64,000 nucleotides of DNA from Shimia sp965227725 (GTDB taxonomy: Bacteria; Pseudomonadota; Alphaproteobacteria; Rhodobacterales; Rhodobacteraceae): positions 992,001 to 1,056,000 of the forward strand of contig NZ_CBDDGH010000001.1 of assembly GCF_965227725.1 (NCBI RefSeq), read 5' to 3'. This document shows, piece after piece, positions 34,849-43,504 of this stretch. The position numbers and the translations under genes were made by a program. The notes under the pieces were generated by a model. It worked only from the letters and a program-made list of their open reading frames with translations, was not told the DNA's origin and searched no databases. Position 1 is the stretch's first letter, and every line of letters begins with the position of its first letter.

Positions 34849-35556
34849 TCACCCTGCGTCCAACAGTCTCGTGATCGCATCCGCCATGGCCCCCGCCTCT
34901 TTTTTGGCCGCCAAAACAACCTGTTCACATGGCAAATTCCCCAAGGCATCTTGTGTCGCGCCACTGATCGCCACCACGTGCAAAGCGGCCTTGATCGGGC
35001 CAAGCCCCTGCAACTGATGCGCAAATTGGTCTGCGGCATTTGGCGAAAAAAGCGGCACTAAGACGGGCTTTTCCTGCATGAGACGCGATTTTGCGGCCTC
35101 TGACAGCGCACAAGGGACCTGCCGGTACACCACCGTTTCGCGCGTCTCGATGCCCAGATCGGTCAGCCGAGCGGCCAAATCGCCCCGCGACAAAACCCCG
35201 CGAAGATGCAAAAGCGGCCCCTTGGGCGCGTCGGCTGAAATTCGCGCATAAAGCGCATCCGCGTCGCCTTCCGCTGCAATGGCACGCCAGCCCTTGGCCG
35301 CTGCCATCTCTGCCGTAGCCTTGCCAACGCACCAGGCGGGTAGATCCTGCCCCGCAATCGCCGCCACCGCATTGCGGGAGGTGAACACAACACCCGTGAC
35401 ATCTGAGAGGTCGACCTCCGCGCCGGTGGGCACAATCTCCACAATCGGGGAAATCTCAATCGACACCGCCACACCGCGCGAACGCAACACCTCCGCAAAC
35501 CGCTCCGCATCCGCCAAAGGTCGGGTCAGCAAAATCGAAGCGGGTGTTTGCGGCAT
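34849..35556 (-). CDS. hemD: Uroporphyrinogen-III synthase
   Basis: Cyclises and inverts ring D of hydroxymethylbilane to give uroporphyrinogen III in tetrapyrrole synthesis. The 235-residue protein has the weakly conserved HemD fold: ILLTRPLADAERFAEVLRSR at the N-terminus, GVVFTSRNAVAA (about 66-77), and in the second domain LVPLFSPNAADQFAHQL (about 164-180) and ISGATQDAL. Start at 35556 leaves 82 bases to the divergent tsaD gene, the usual layout in Rhodobacteraceae. hemC is not in the window. Confidence 0.88.
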   Translation of the reverse strand: MPQTPASILLTRPLADAERFAEVLRSRGVAVSIEISPIVEIVPTGAEVDLSDVTGVVFTSRNAVAAIAGQDLPAWCVGKATAEMAAAKGWRAIAAEGDADALYARISADAPKGPLLHLRGVLSRGDLAARLTDLGIETRETVVYRQVPCALSEAAKSRLMQEKPVLVPLFSPNAADQFAHQLQGLGPIKAALHVVAISGATQDALGNLPCEQVVLAAKKEAGAMADAITRLLDAG

Positions 35557-35638
35557 TCAGGCCACCGGGATTGTTTGAACGATAGGGAGGTGTTACCTGC
35601 CACAGAACCCACGCGCAACGGCAAGGACACCCGCCGCC

Positions 35639-36736
35639 ATGACTGAAACGCTCACCATTCTTGGCATTGAGAGCAGCTGTGATGACACCGCTGCCGCGAT
35701 CTTGCGCCAACCTGCGGGCGCTGAGGCCGATATCCTCGCTTCCGTTGTCCATGGGCAAACCGATCTGCACGCCCCCTACGGCGGCGTGGTGCCGGAGATC
35801 GCCGCCCGCGCCCATGCCGAGAAGGTGGACATCTGTATTCAGCAGGCTTTGGACACCTCCGGCGTGACCCTGAAGGATCTGGACGCCATTGCCGTCACCG
35901 CGGGGCCCGGGCTGATTGGCGGGGTAATTTCCGGTGTGATGTGCGCCAGAGGGCTGTCGGCCAGCCTTGGCATCCCGCTCATCGGGGTGAACCATCTTGC
36001 CGGTCACGCCCTGACCCCGCGCCTCACCGATCAGGTGGCCTTCCCCTATCTGATGCTGCTGGTGTCGGGCGGGCATTGCCAGTTTCTCATTGCCCATGGC
36101 CCTGAGAAATTCTCCCGCCTTGGCGGCACCATTGATGACGCCCCCGGCGAAGCCTTTGACAAAACCGCACGTCTTCTGGGCCTGCCGCAGCCGGGCGGGC
36201 CTTCGGTACAGGCGGAGGCAGAGAAAGGCGATGCCAAGCGCTTTCGCTTCCCCCGCCCACTGCTGGATCGGCCCGGATGCGACATGTCTTTCTCCGGCCT
36301 GAAGACCGCTTTGTTGCGCCAGCGTGATGCCATCATCGCCGAAAAAGGCGGGCTGACCGTGCAGGACCGCGCCGACCTCTGCGCCGGATTTCAGGCCGCT
36401 GCGGTGGATGTGCTGGCGGAAAAGACCCGCCGCGCGCTGGAGACATATCTGGCGGAAAACCCCTCTGAGCCGCTTCTGGCTGTGGCCGGTGGCGTGGCGG
36501 CAAACACCGCCATTCGGGCCAGATTAGAGACTGTTTGTGCCGATCTTAGCGTGACCTTCACCGCGCCGCCACTGGCGCTTTGCACCGATAACGCAGCGAT
36601 GATCGCTTACGCCGGGCTGGAACGGTTTCGTGCAGGGGAGCAGGACGACATGTCGCTTGTGGCACGCCCCCGCTGGCCGCTGGATCAATCCGCGCCCGCG
36701 CTTCTTGGCTCCGGCAAGAAAGGGGCCAAAGCATGA
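35639..36736 (+). CDS. tsaD: tRNA N6-adenosine threonylcarbamoyltransferase
   Basis: Transfers the threonylcarbamoyl group to A37 of ANN-decoding tRNAs, together with TsaB and TsaE. The 365-residue protein has LGIESSCDDTA (8-18), VPEIAARAHAEK (51-62), the metal-ligand histidines His119 and His123 in VNHLAGHAL, GGTIDDAPGEAFDK and the third ligand Asp in LCTDNAAMIAY (about 325). It overlaps gpsA by four bases (ATGA). Divergent from hemD. Confidence 0.97.
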   Translation: MTETLTILGIESSCDDTAAAILRQPAGAEADILASVVHGQTDLHAPYGGVVPEIAARAHAEKVDICIQQALDTSGVTLKDLDAIAVTAGPGLIGGVISGVMCARGLSASLGIPLIGVNHLAGHALTPRLTDQVAFPYLMLLVSGGHCQFLIAHGPEKFSRLGGTIDDAPGEAFDKTARLLGLPQPGGPSVQAEAEKGDAKRFRFPRPLLDRPGCDMSFSGLKTALLRQRDAIIAEKGGLTVQDRADLCAGFQAAAVDVLAEKTRRALETYLAENPSEPLLAVAGGVAANTAIRARLETVCADLSVTFTAPPLALCTDNAAMIAYAGLERFRAGEQDDMSLVARPRWPLDQSAPALLGSGKKGAKA

Positions 36737-37686
36737 TCTCCGTTTTAGGCGCAGGCGCTTTTGGCACCGCACTTGCCGTGGCCTTTGCCAAAGGTGGCAC
36801 CGAGGTGACCCTTTGGGCGCGTGATGCCGAGGCCGTCGAGGTGATGCAGAACACTAGGGAAAACCCGCGCCTGCCCGGCGTGACCCTGCCCGACACCCTG
36901 AGCGTCACCGCCGATTTTACTGACGCCCTGTCAGATGTCATCCTGCTGGCGGTGCCCATGCAGCGGTTGCGCGGCGTTCTGGAAGCCCATCCAGAGCTCT
37001 CCGGCCGCACCCTTGTGGCCTGCTGCAAAGGGGTGGAGCTGGGCACCGAGCTTGGCCCTGTGGCGGTGATCCGCGATGTGCTGCCAGATGCCACGCCTGC
37101 GATCCTCACCGGCCCCAGTTTTGCCGCCGATATTGCCCGAGGCCTGCCCACGGCACTGACGCTGGCAACACCGGATGAAGACACCGGAAAAGCGCTGCAA
37201 CAGAGACTGATATCGCCCAATTTGCGGATCTATCGCACAACTGACACCGTCGGTGCAGAGCTGGGCGGCGCGTTAAAAAACGTGATCGCCATCGCCTGTG
37301 GCGTCGCCATGGGCGCGGGGCTGGGTGACAGCGCGCGCGCTGCGCTGATGACCCGTGGCTATGCGGAAATGGTGCGTATGGCGCGTGCGCTGGGTGCCCA
37401 AGGCGACACGCTGGCTGGGCTCTCCGGCTTTGGTGACCTCACCCTGACATGTTCATCGGAGCAATCGCGCAACTACAGTTTTGGTCTGTCCCTCGGTCGG
37501 GGCGACAGCTTTGATGCGTCGGTGACGGTGGAAGGCGCCGCCACCGCCCGGGCCGCACTTGCACGCGCCAAAACCCTGAACACTGACATGCCCATCACCG
37601 CTGCGGTGGTTGCGATCCTCGATGGGGGCTTGCAAATCCGCGACGCCATGGAAATGTTGCTCTCAAGACCACCCAAGGAGGAATAA
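36733..37686 (+). CDS. gpsA: Glycerol-3-phosphate dehydrogenase [NAD(P)+]
   Basis: Reduces dihydroxyacetone phosphate to sn-glycerol-3-phosphate for phospholipid synthesis. The 317-residue protein has the dinucleotide loop VLGAGAFGTALAVAFAK (4-20), the NPRLPGVTLP segment, CKGVELGT (about 97-104) and the catalytic-lysine region ALKNVIAIACG (about 179-189). It is coupled to tsaD by the ATGA overlap and followed two bases later by a YciI-like gene. Confidence 0.97.
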   Translation: MISVLGAGAFGTALAVAFAKGGTEVTLWARDAEAVEVMQNTRENPRLPGVTLPDTLSVTADFTDALSDVILLAVPMQRLRGVLEAHPELSGRTLVACCKGVELGTELGPVAVIRDVLPDATPAILTGPSFAADIARGLPTALTLATPDEDTGKALQQRLISPNLRIYRTTDTVGAELGGALKNVIAIACGVAMGAGLGDSARAALMTRGYAEMVRMARALGAQGDTLAGLSGFGDLTLTCSSEQSRNYSFGLSLGRGDSFDASVTVEGAATARAALARAKTLNTDMPITAAVVAILDGGLQIRDAMEMLLSRPPKEE

Positions 37687-37688
37687 AT

Positions 37689-37964
37689 ATGCTGATCGCC
37701 CTCATCGCCAAAGACAAAGCCGGCGCATTGGACATTCGCAAGGCCAACCGTGACGACCACGTGGCCTATCTGAAAAGCTCTGGCGAGACTGTCATGATGG
37801 CAGGCCCGTTTCTGGACGAGGCCGGTGACATGTGCGGCTCGCTGATCATCCTGAACGTCGCGGATATGGCCGAAGCCGAAGCCTGGGCTGCTGCGGACCC
37901 ATACAAGGCCGCTGGCCTGTTTGAGAGCGTGGAGCTGACCGCCTGGAACAAGGTACTGGGCTGA
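37689..37964 (+). CDS. YciI-like protein
   Basis: The 91-residue protein has the YciI/dimeric ferredoxin-like fold: IALIAKDKAGALDIRKANRD, HVAYLKSSGETVMMAGPFLD and EAEAWAAADPYKAAGLFESV, with the conserved His and Asp of the family (His about 26, Asp about 72). Function is unknown across the family; some members act as small hydrolases or dehydrochlorinase-like proteins. It lies two bases after gpsA and ends on the first base of the EVE gene, so the string tsaD-gpsA-yciI-EVE is one operon. Confidence 0.9.
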   Translation: MLIALIAKDKAGALDIRKANRDDHVAYLKSSGETVMMAGPFLDEAGDMCGSLIILNVADMAEAEAWAAADPYKAAGLFESVELTAWNKVLG

Positions 37965-38383
37965 TGCGCTATTGGCTGTTCAAATCTGAGCCTTCCACCT
38001 GGAGCTGGGATCAGCAAGTCGCCAAAGGCGAGGTTGGCGAAGAATGGGACGGCGTGCGCAACTATCAGGCGCGCAATTTCATGCGGGACATGGCCGTGGG
38101 CGACCGCGGCTTTTTCTATCACTCCCAGAAAGAGAAATCCGTGGTCGGGATCATTGAGGTCTGCGCCGCAGCGCACCAAGACAGCACTACAGATGACGCG
38201 CGCTGGGAGTGCGTGGACATCAAGGCCATTGCGCCTGTGCCCAAACCGGTGACGCTTGCCATGATCAAGGACGATCCGCGCCTCACCGAAATGGCGCTTG
38301 TGAAAAGCTCCCGCCTGTCGGTGCAGCCCGTCACCGCCGAGGAATGGGCCATCGTCTGTGATCTGGGCGGTGTCAAACCTTGA
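37964..38383 (+). CDS. EVE-domain protein
   Basis: The 139-residue protein opens MRYWLFKSEPSTWSWDQ and contains WDGVRNYQARNFMRDM and GDRGFFYHSQKEKSVVGIIE, the full EVE (PUA-like, THYN1-type) pattern. EVE domains bind modified bases in DNA or RNA. Here it is a stand-alone housekeeping-type copy at the end of the tsaD operon rather than part of a restriction system. The start codon overlaps the yciI-like stop by one base. Confidence 0.93.
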   Translation: MRYWLFKSEPSTWSWDQQVAKGEVGEEWDGVRNYQARNFMRDMAVGDRGFFYHSQKEKSVVGIIEVCAAAHQDSTTDDARWECVDIKAIAPVPKPVTLAMIKDDPRLTEMALVKSSRLSVQPVTAEEWAIVCDLGGVKP

Positions 38384-38431
38384 GTTTTCAGGCATACTCT
38401 CCCCAGTCCAAATGTGAACGGGGAGGGTTCC

Positions 38432-38827
38432 ATGGGATTTCTAGCCGTATGTGTCGCCGCTGTGGCGTCTTATGTCTTTGGGTCGGTCTGGTACATGGTG
38501 CTGGCCAAACCCTGGATGGCCGCCGCTGAGGTCAAGCTGGGCGACAACGGCCGCCCCCTCAACGCCAGCAATCCGGCCCCTTATATCGCCGCCTTTGTCT
38601 GCACGCTGATTGTGGCGGGCATGATGCGCCACATCTTTGCGCTCTCCGGCATCACCAGCTCCGGCGCAGGGTTGATCGGCGGGCTGGGTATTGGCCTGTT
38701 TCTGGCAACACCCTGGATCATCACCAACTACAGCTTCGCAGGTCGCCCGCGTGTCCTGATGCTGATTGACGGCGGCTACGCCACCATCGGCTGCGGGATT
38801 ATGGGTGTGGTGCTGACTTTGTTTTGA
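38432..38827 (+). CDS. DUF1761-like small membrane protein
   Basis: The 131-residue product has four predicted membrane segments and begins MGFLAVCVAAVASYVFGSVW, with YMVLAKPWMAAA and later FLATPWIITNYSFAGRP, as in DUF1761 proteins; function unknown. The ATG at 38432 has GGGAGG seven bases upstream, so the in-frame GTG at 38414 is not the start. Just beyond its stop begins the insertion-sequence debris. Confidence 0.8.
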   Translation: MGFLAVCVAAVASYVFGSVWYMVLAKPWMAAAEVKLGDNGRPLNASNPAPYIAAFVCTLIVAGMMRHIFALSGITSSGAGLIGGLGIGLFLATPWIITNYSFAGRPRVLMLIDGGYATIGCGIMGVVLTLF

Positions 38828-38958
38828 GATGGGCAGTTAACGGGATAGTCTATGCTTAGAGCTGTAGCTGAACGACTAAAACGTTCGAGCCAAAACCAGA
38901 ATCGAAGGATTTCCACTAAGGTGCAATCTGTAGTTCATCCTATTTGAGAGAATGGATT

Positions 38959-39026
38959 ATGTCAGCATCTTTGCCAGATGCGCTGCGGGCGCAGCTTCAG
39001 AAACTGGTAAAAGAAGGGTTAAGTGG
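38959..39026 (+). pseudogene. N-terminus of an IS630-type transposase, cut by an IS6-type element
   Basis: MSASLPDALRAQLQKLVKEG followed by LSG resembles the first residues of IS630-family transposases in this bacterial group. The frame then runs into the IS6-type inverted repeat at 39027 and stops at 39042. The missing remainder could correspond to the IS630 C-terminal fragment at 50651-51053. Family assignment of such a short piece is from recall. Confidence 0.55.
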
Positions 39027-39843
39027 GGTGTTGTCACGTTAATTTCTGTTCGGTTGCTGACGTTTGGATTCTGGCATAAGTCACATCGTTGAATTCATCA
39101 TCGAACAGCTACAAGCGTCACCGGGTTCTTCCTCAAATCATCGCCCATGCAGTGTGGTTGTACGCCCGTTTCAATCCAAGCCTACACGAAGTTGAAGAGT
39201 TGCTGTTGCAGCATAGGATCGATGTGTTTTATGAAACTGTCCGGCGCAGGGTCATCAACCCGGGCGACAAATCGCTCGCAAATTTCGACGGCGACAGGGC
39301 CGTCCCGGCGATTTATGGCATTTCGATTAGGTTGTCGTGAGATTTTTTGGCTGCAATTATTGGCTTTGGCGCGCGGTAGATCATCACGGCGTCGTTCTGG
39401 ACGAAATCATCCAACCTAAACGTAACCAACGAGCCGCCAAACGGCTGTTACACTGCCTGATAAAGCGTCTTGGTTTTACTCCCAAACGGATCATCACGGA
39501 CAAGCTGCATGCATATGGCGCCGCCAAAACGGGAGATCGTGCCGGGCCTCGATCACTGGTCGTACAAGGGTCTCAAAAATCGCGCTGAAAACAGTCACCT
39601 CCCATTCAGAAAGCGAGAACAAACAATGCAAGGTACCGCTCTCCAGCCAGACTACAGCGGTTCGTGGCCATCTATTCAGTAATCCACAATAGCTTTGGTG
39701 TCCCCTCCATTGTCCGTCGCTCAGCACTAACGATCAGATATCACCGCCTTGAGACATTTGACGCCCGGGATGCTGCCACAAAGGCCGCTTGAAATCCGAA
39801 CACCAGAATCGCTATGTAGATTACCGGTTAACGTGACAACACC
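39027..39843 (+). mobile_element. IS6-family-like insertion sequence, decayed
   Basis: GGTGTTGTCACGTTAA (39027-39042) and its exact inverse TTAACGTGACAACACC (39828-39843) bound an 817-base element, the usual size for IS6. Inside are pieces of an IS6-type transposase. The flanking 8-mers (TTAAGTGG on the left, ACCAAGCC on the right) do not match, so there is no target duplication; this indicates later rearrangement or deletion next to the element. Its right end is 14 bases from the stop of the next gene. Confidence 0.85.
39089..39793 (+). pseudogene. IS6-type transposase, frameshifted
   Basis: The start, SYKRHRVLPQIIAHAVWLYA with RFNPSLHEVEELLLQHRIDV, is typical. The middle region, where the first catalytic Asp should be, is out of frame (39270-39340). 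A second frame gives NYWLWRAVDHHGVVLDEIIQ and KRNQRAAKRLLHCLIKRLGF with IITDKLHAYGAAK; a third gives YKGLKNRAENSHLPFRKRE. The last piece, IRYHRLETFDARDAATKAA, ends at 39793. At least three frame changes make it inactive. Confidence 0.85.
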
Positions 39844-39857
39844 ACCAAGCCCAATAA

Positions 39858-41192
39858 TCAGTCTTTTGCCAAAGAAGCGTTGAAATAGTCCCAAGCCTCA
39901 TGATCCGTCGTGAACTTGTCAAAGATCGTAATCTCATCGCCCTGCTGATCTTTTGAGGCTATGCTCCAGTTTCCACCCTCTGAGCGTTTAAAAATTTGAA
40001 GGTTGGTCGACTGAAGGCCCTCACCGTATACTCCAGACAATGAGGACACTTCGATGGGACGCGCTTCAGTTTGACGAATAGCCAACTTAGCAGCCTCTTT
40101 CTGGCTAAATCTTCGGTTTCGGAAAAAGTTCATCGACACGACATAGCTACCGATAAAGAGTGTCCCGAACAGGAACAAAAAGAAGAGGGCTAACAGACCA
40201 TTCTGCCACGAAATCACACCTGCAATGATTGGCGCAGCAACAAACGGAAACAGCACAAGCGTCCCGAACGGGTTATAAAGCTCTGATTTGAGTTTTTTTC
40301 CGAAAAAAATCCTCAATGCGCGTACCACTAGGTGATGAAAATGGAGACGGTCAGGTTGGTCTGTCTCTTTGTCCAATAGCCGCCGTCTCCAAATCGCAAA
40401 GGCGGTGTCAGCCACTGGCCAGAAAAGAACCAGCAGTACGGCAAGCCCGGCACCCTCAGGGTTGCGAACCAACAGAATAATACCGAGCCAAGATAGGATG
40501 TGCCCGATAGCATAGGCCCCGGCATCGCCAAGAAACAGATAGCCATGCGGCCAATTGAGAACGAAAAATCCAAGCAGCGCCAGGGTCAACACACCCGACA
40601 CAAATTGGATATCATAATCGCCCGTCATCCCGGCGATAACAAAGAATGCCACGGAAGCCATCATGCTATAGCCGGAGGCGAGGCCGTTCAAACCATCAAT
40701 GAGGTTGAGGGCGTGACAAGCCCCAGCTGACCACAAAAGGGTGAGTAAAACACCTACAAACGTCAGGGCGACAGCACTGTCTAAAAAAGGCACACCAAGC
40801 CTTGGCAACAAAGCACCGGTCAGAAGCATTGCGAGACTTGCCGAAGCGAATGCCGCCAGCAGTCGGACTTTGGGAGACATATCCCGGTGCAAATCTTCAC
40901 GAAGTCCAACCGCAAAAACAATCGCGGTCGCCGCGAGCGCCCAAATCAAATCACTTTCTATTCTCTGCCAATAGATTGCGGAGGTCACTGCCACCCCGAG
41001 TACAACCGCTACGCCACCTATTCTCGGTGTGGGTCGTTTATGTTCTGCCTGACGAGCATTCAGGTCATTGTGCATGTGCTCTTGATTGAGAAAGAGACTC
41101 GGCGCCAACGCAAAGAGACAACACAATCCGAAGCTAACACCAAAGGAGACAAGCAGCGGGAAGACGTATCCTGCGTCAATTGGATCAATCAT
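39858..41192 (-). CDS. Undecaprenyl-phosphate glycosyl-1-phosphate transferase, GT4/WecA-MraY type
   Basis: Polyprenyl-phosphate sugar-1-phosphate transferase of 444 residues with about ten to eleven membrane segments. The catalytic patterns of the WecA/MraY family are visible: RPTPRIGGVAVV (about 53-64), ALNLIDGLNGLASGYS (about 155-170) and WPHGYLFLGDAGAYAIGH (about 219-236). It would start a lipid-linked glycan, probably the exopolysaccharide encoded further right or a related glycan. A C-terminal soluble tail of about 90 residues (from about 355) is longer than in WecA. It is AT-richer than its neighbours and sits between IS6 debris and a gene-poor gap, suggesting acquisition. Confidence 0.88.
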   Translation of the reverse strand: MIDPIDAGYVFPLLVSFGVSFGLCCLFALAPSLFLNQEHMHNDLNARQAEHKRPTPRIGGVAVVLGVAVTSAIYWQRIESDLIWALAATAIVFAVGLREDLHRDMSPKVRLLAAFASASLAMLLTGALLPRLGVPFLDSAVALTFVGVLLTLLWSAGACHALNLIDGLNGLASGYSMMASVAFFVIAGMTGDYDIQFVSGVLTLALLGFFVLNWPHGYLFLGDAGAYAIGHILSWLGIILLVRNPEGAGLAVLLVLFWPVADTAFAIWRRRLLDKETDQPDRLHFHHLVVRALRIFFGKKLKSELYNPFGTLVLFPFVAAPIIAGVISWQNGLLALFFLFLFGTLFIGSYVVSMNFFRNRRFSQKEAAKLAIRQTEARPIEVSSLSGVYGEGLQSTNLQIFKRSEGGNWSIASKDQQGDEITIFDKFTTDHEAWDYFNASLAKD

Positions 41193-41701
41193 GGGTATTC
41201 TCAGTGAAATCTATCTTAAATTGTGTAGCTTTATTATTACGCAACTGTAAAACCATCAAAGCTGTTTCAACCAAGGTCAATTGTTTCAAACGGGCCGTTG
41301 CCAATTTGCACATCTTCGCATTTCTAGCCCCGGTTGCAGCTGTCTGAATGCATATGTTTGCCACTCACAGCAGCCCATAACGCAGCTTCCATTCGATTTC
41401 AAGGTTACGGTGCTCAAAGTGAAGCTAGGCGGTAAATCATCGGCAATTCAACGCGCATGTACCAGATAGCCCTTTGTTTCGGATATTTGCGTGTCAGCGC
41501 CGCTAGATCGCACAAAATTAAAGCAACCAAGGAGCCAACTTTCAGTAAGGACACTTAGAATCCGAAACACCCTCCGCGCACAGAGTTCTGCAGCAACAAG
41601 GTCTCGGTTGGGCTGAACGCCGTTGAACGCCCTTCAGGCTCAGCTTCGCAATATAGGCTAATTTGGCATGTGCCGGTTTAAGCATCCGTTTGTCGTGCTC
41701 A
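41193..41701. other. Gene-poor gap
   Basis: About 510 bases without a supportable gene; short open frames here have no family-like sequence and no good ribosome-binding sites. The base composition is AT-rich like the neighbouring WecA-like gene. The promoter of that gene should lie at the left end. Confidence 0.5.
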
Positions 41702-41812
41702 AAATAAAACATAGGGGGCCTGCTTCCACTCGGTCAGACCCCCTATGCCCCCCGCGTGCTCCCATACCACCACACGCGTCTGTTATCTCTTAGGGTCCGG
41801 CCGTCCTAGCCC
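41702..41812 (-). ncRNA. Candidate small RNA ending in a strong terminator
   Basis: On the minus strand, a hairpin with stem CGCGTG/CACGCG (41754-41759 with 41774-41779) is followed by a second one, CATAGGGGG/CCCCCTATG (41711-41719 with 41740-41748), and then TTTTATTTT (41710-41702). This is a textbook terminator with no coding sequence before it; the DUF2853 gene upstream already has its own terminator at 41903-41941. A possible -10 element CATAAT lies at 41824-41819, but no good -35 is at the right distance. I do not recognise the family. It might instead be a 3' processing product of the upstream transcript. Confidence 0.45.
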
Positions 41813-41902
41813 GACACATTATGCCTAGCGCAGACCCCCGCGCTGTTTCAATTATCAAGTACCGACAATATGAGGGGATCCATCAGGGTTTTGGAAAGAC
41901 TT

Positions 41903-41941
41903 AAGGCGCGCGCTTGGCCAGATCGCCAAAACACGCGCCTT
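41903..41941 (-). terminator. Terminator after the DUF2853 gene
   Basis: AAGGCGCG (41903-41910) pairs with CGCGCCTT (41934-41941), with inner TTGGC/GCCAA pairing around CAGATC. It lies 19 bases beyond the stop. The T-run is weak. Confidence 0.65.
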
Positions 41942-41959
41942 TCGTGAGTGGTGTAGTCT

Positions 41960-42301
41960 TTAGCCGTAGTGGGCTTCTTTGCCAAAATGCTTGGTCAGCA
42001 TGTAGTAGACAACCGCACGGTATTTGTTGCGCTCGGATTTCCCGTAAGTCTCAAACACCGCGTCAATCGCCTGCATCAGCTCCGGCCCGTCTGAAAGGCC
42101 CAACTTCTTGATGAGAAAGTTATTTTTCACGATTTCGATCTCTTCCGGCTGAGAGCTCGCCACCGTTGAGGCATCATCATTGTAGATCGCCGGGCCACAT
42201 CCAATCGTGACCTTCGTCAGCAGATCCATATCCGGCGTCATGCCGCATTTGTTTTGCAGATCATCTGCATATTTGGCGATCAAATCGTCGCGTTTTCCCA
42301 T
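41960..42301 (-). CDS. DUF2853 family protein
   Basis: The 113-residue protein is small, soluble and helical, with the whole DUF2853 pattern: MGKRDDLIAKYADDLQNKCG at the start, then DLLTKVTIGCGPAIYNDDA, NNFLIKKLGLSDGPELMQAI and NKYRAVVYYMLTKHFGKE at the end. Function unknown. It is a single gene with its own terminator. The ribosome-binding site GGGGAG lies just upstream of the ATG. Confidence 0.88.
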   Translation of the reverse strand: MGKRDDLIAKYADDLQNKCGMTPDMDLLTKVTIGCGPAIYNDDASTVASSQPEEIEIVKNNFLIKKLGLSDGPELMQAIDAVFETYGKSERNKYRAVVYYMLTKHFGKEAHYG

Positions 42302-42513
42302 GATACTCCCCTTATATTTTAGTCAATTTTTATGAACGAAAGCGGCCTATCTGCCGCTCTTGCGCGTCAAATTAGCTCTCAGGCTACAAAGCGCAAAGGG
42401 AAAACCGCCCGGTCTTTCCCCGCCAAACCGGTGTGCTGGCCATTTGCGGGCCCGCTCTCTAGGTTCAGGCCATAGGACATCTGGCCGCCACTCAAGCCAA
42501 CAGGAGACACGCC

Positions 42514-43497
42514 ATGCTGCGATGGGGGATCATCGGAACCGGGTTTATTTCGCACGCCATGCTCGGCGCGATCCGCGCCAGTGAGCGCTCTTCTGTGGCC
42601 ATGATCTGCGGCCGCAACGAGACGGCGCTGGATGCGCTTGCCGCGCAGTATGACATCCCGGCCAGCACCACCGATCAAGCAACCCTGCTCGCCAACGCGG
42701 ATGTGGATGTGGTCTATATCGCGCTGCCCAACCATCTGCACCGCGCCGCCACCGAAGCCGCCATGGCCGCAGGCAAACCCGTGCTGTGTGAGAAATCCCT
42801 GACCACAACCATGGACGACGCCACCGCCCTTGCCGCCTCGGTGCGCAAGGCGGAGACCTTCTTTGTGGAAGGTCTAATGTATCTCGCCCATCCCCTGATG
42901 GAGCAGCTTGTGACCGTGTTGCGCGATCCCTCTGTGGGGGAGCTGCGGTCTGTGTCGGGGTTTTATGCCGCCGATATCTGGCAGGTGGTCAATCCGGCGG
43001 GAGGTGGCACACTTTACAATCTTGGCTGTTATCCGGCCTCACTGCTGCATCTGGTGGTGCAAACCATGTGCGGACAGGAGGCTTTTGCCGCCCGGCAACT
43101 CACGGGCTTTGGCAACCTTGGCAAAGATGCTGCGCTGCAGGATGCAAGTGTCTCTGTGCGGTTTGACAATGGTGTTCTTGCCAATCTGCACAGCACAGAT
43201 GGACATGGTCTGGCCCATGAATTTGTGATCGTGACCACCAAAGGCACGCTGCGGTTTGCCACCAATCCCTGGCTGCCTGAACCGGGCGAAAGCCGCATGA
43301 TCTGGCAGCCTTACGACGGCCCTGCGCGTGACATCGTGGTGCGCTCTGAGCAGGATGCCTTCTATCACCAGACCCGCATGGTAGAGCGCGCTCTACGCAG
43401 CGGTGCAAAGGCCGCAGACCGGCCCAGTCCACGGCTCTCAGACAGTCTGGAAATCATGCAGTTTCTGACCGAATGGGAGGCGGCCTGCCGCCCCTAG
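42514..43497 (+). CDS. Gfo/Idh/MocA-family oxidoreductase
   Basis: The 327-residue NAD(P)-dependent oxidoreductase has the nucleotide loop GIIGTGFISHAML (about 5-17), YIALPNHLHR (about 69-78), LCEKSLTTTMDDA (about 90-102) with EKS in place of the usual EKP, and the C-terminal-domain NPAGGGTLYNLGCYPASLLH (about 154-173) typical of dihydrodiol-dehydrogenase-like members. AGGAGA precedes the ATG. It converges on rfbA, ending eight bases from it. Substrate unknown; a sugar or inositol derivative is likely from the family. It is only distantly like the family member at 10386-11522. Confidence 0.88.
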   Translation: MLRWGIIGTGFISHAMLGAIRASERSSVAMICGRNETALDALAAQYDIPASTTDQATLLANADVDVVYIALPNHLHRAATEAAMAAGKPVLCEKSLTTTMDDATALAASVRKAETFFVEGLMYLAHPLMEQLVTVLRDPSVGELRSVSGFYAADIWQVVNPAGGGTLYNLGCYPASLLHLVVQTMCGQEAFAARQLTGFGNLGKDAALQDASVSVRFDNGVLANLHSTDGHGLAHEFVIVTTKGTLRFATNPWLPEPGESRMIWQPYDGPARDIVVRSEQDAFYHQTRMVERALRSGAKAADRPSPRLSDSLEIMQFLTEWEAACRP

Positions 43498-43504
43498 GCC
43501 GCGC

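Noticed and set aside
41702..41850. tmRNA or SRP RNA in the gap
   Set aside because: No tag-peptide reading frame, no tRNA-like arms with a T-loop, and no GGUCCGGAAGGAAGCAG-type SRP core were found; only two hairpins and a T-run.
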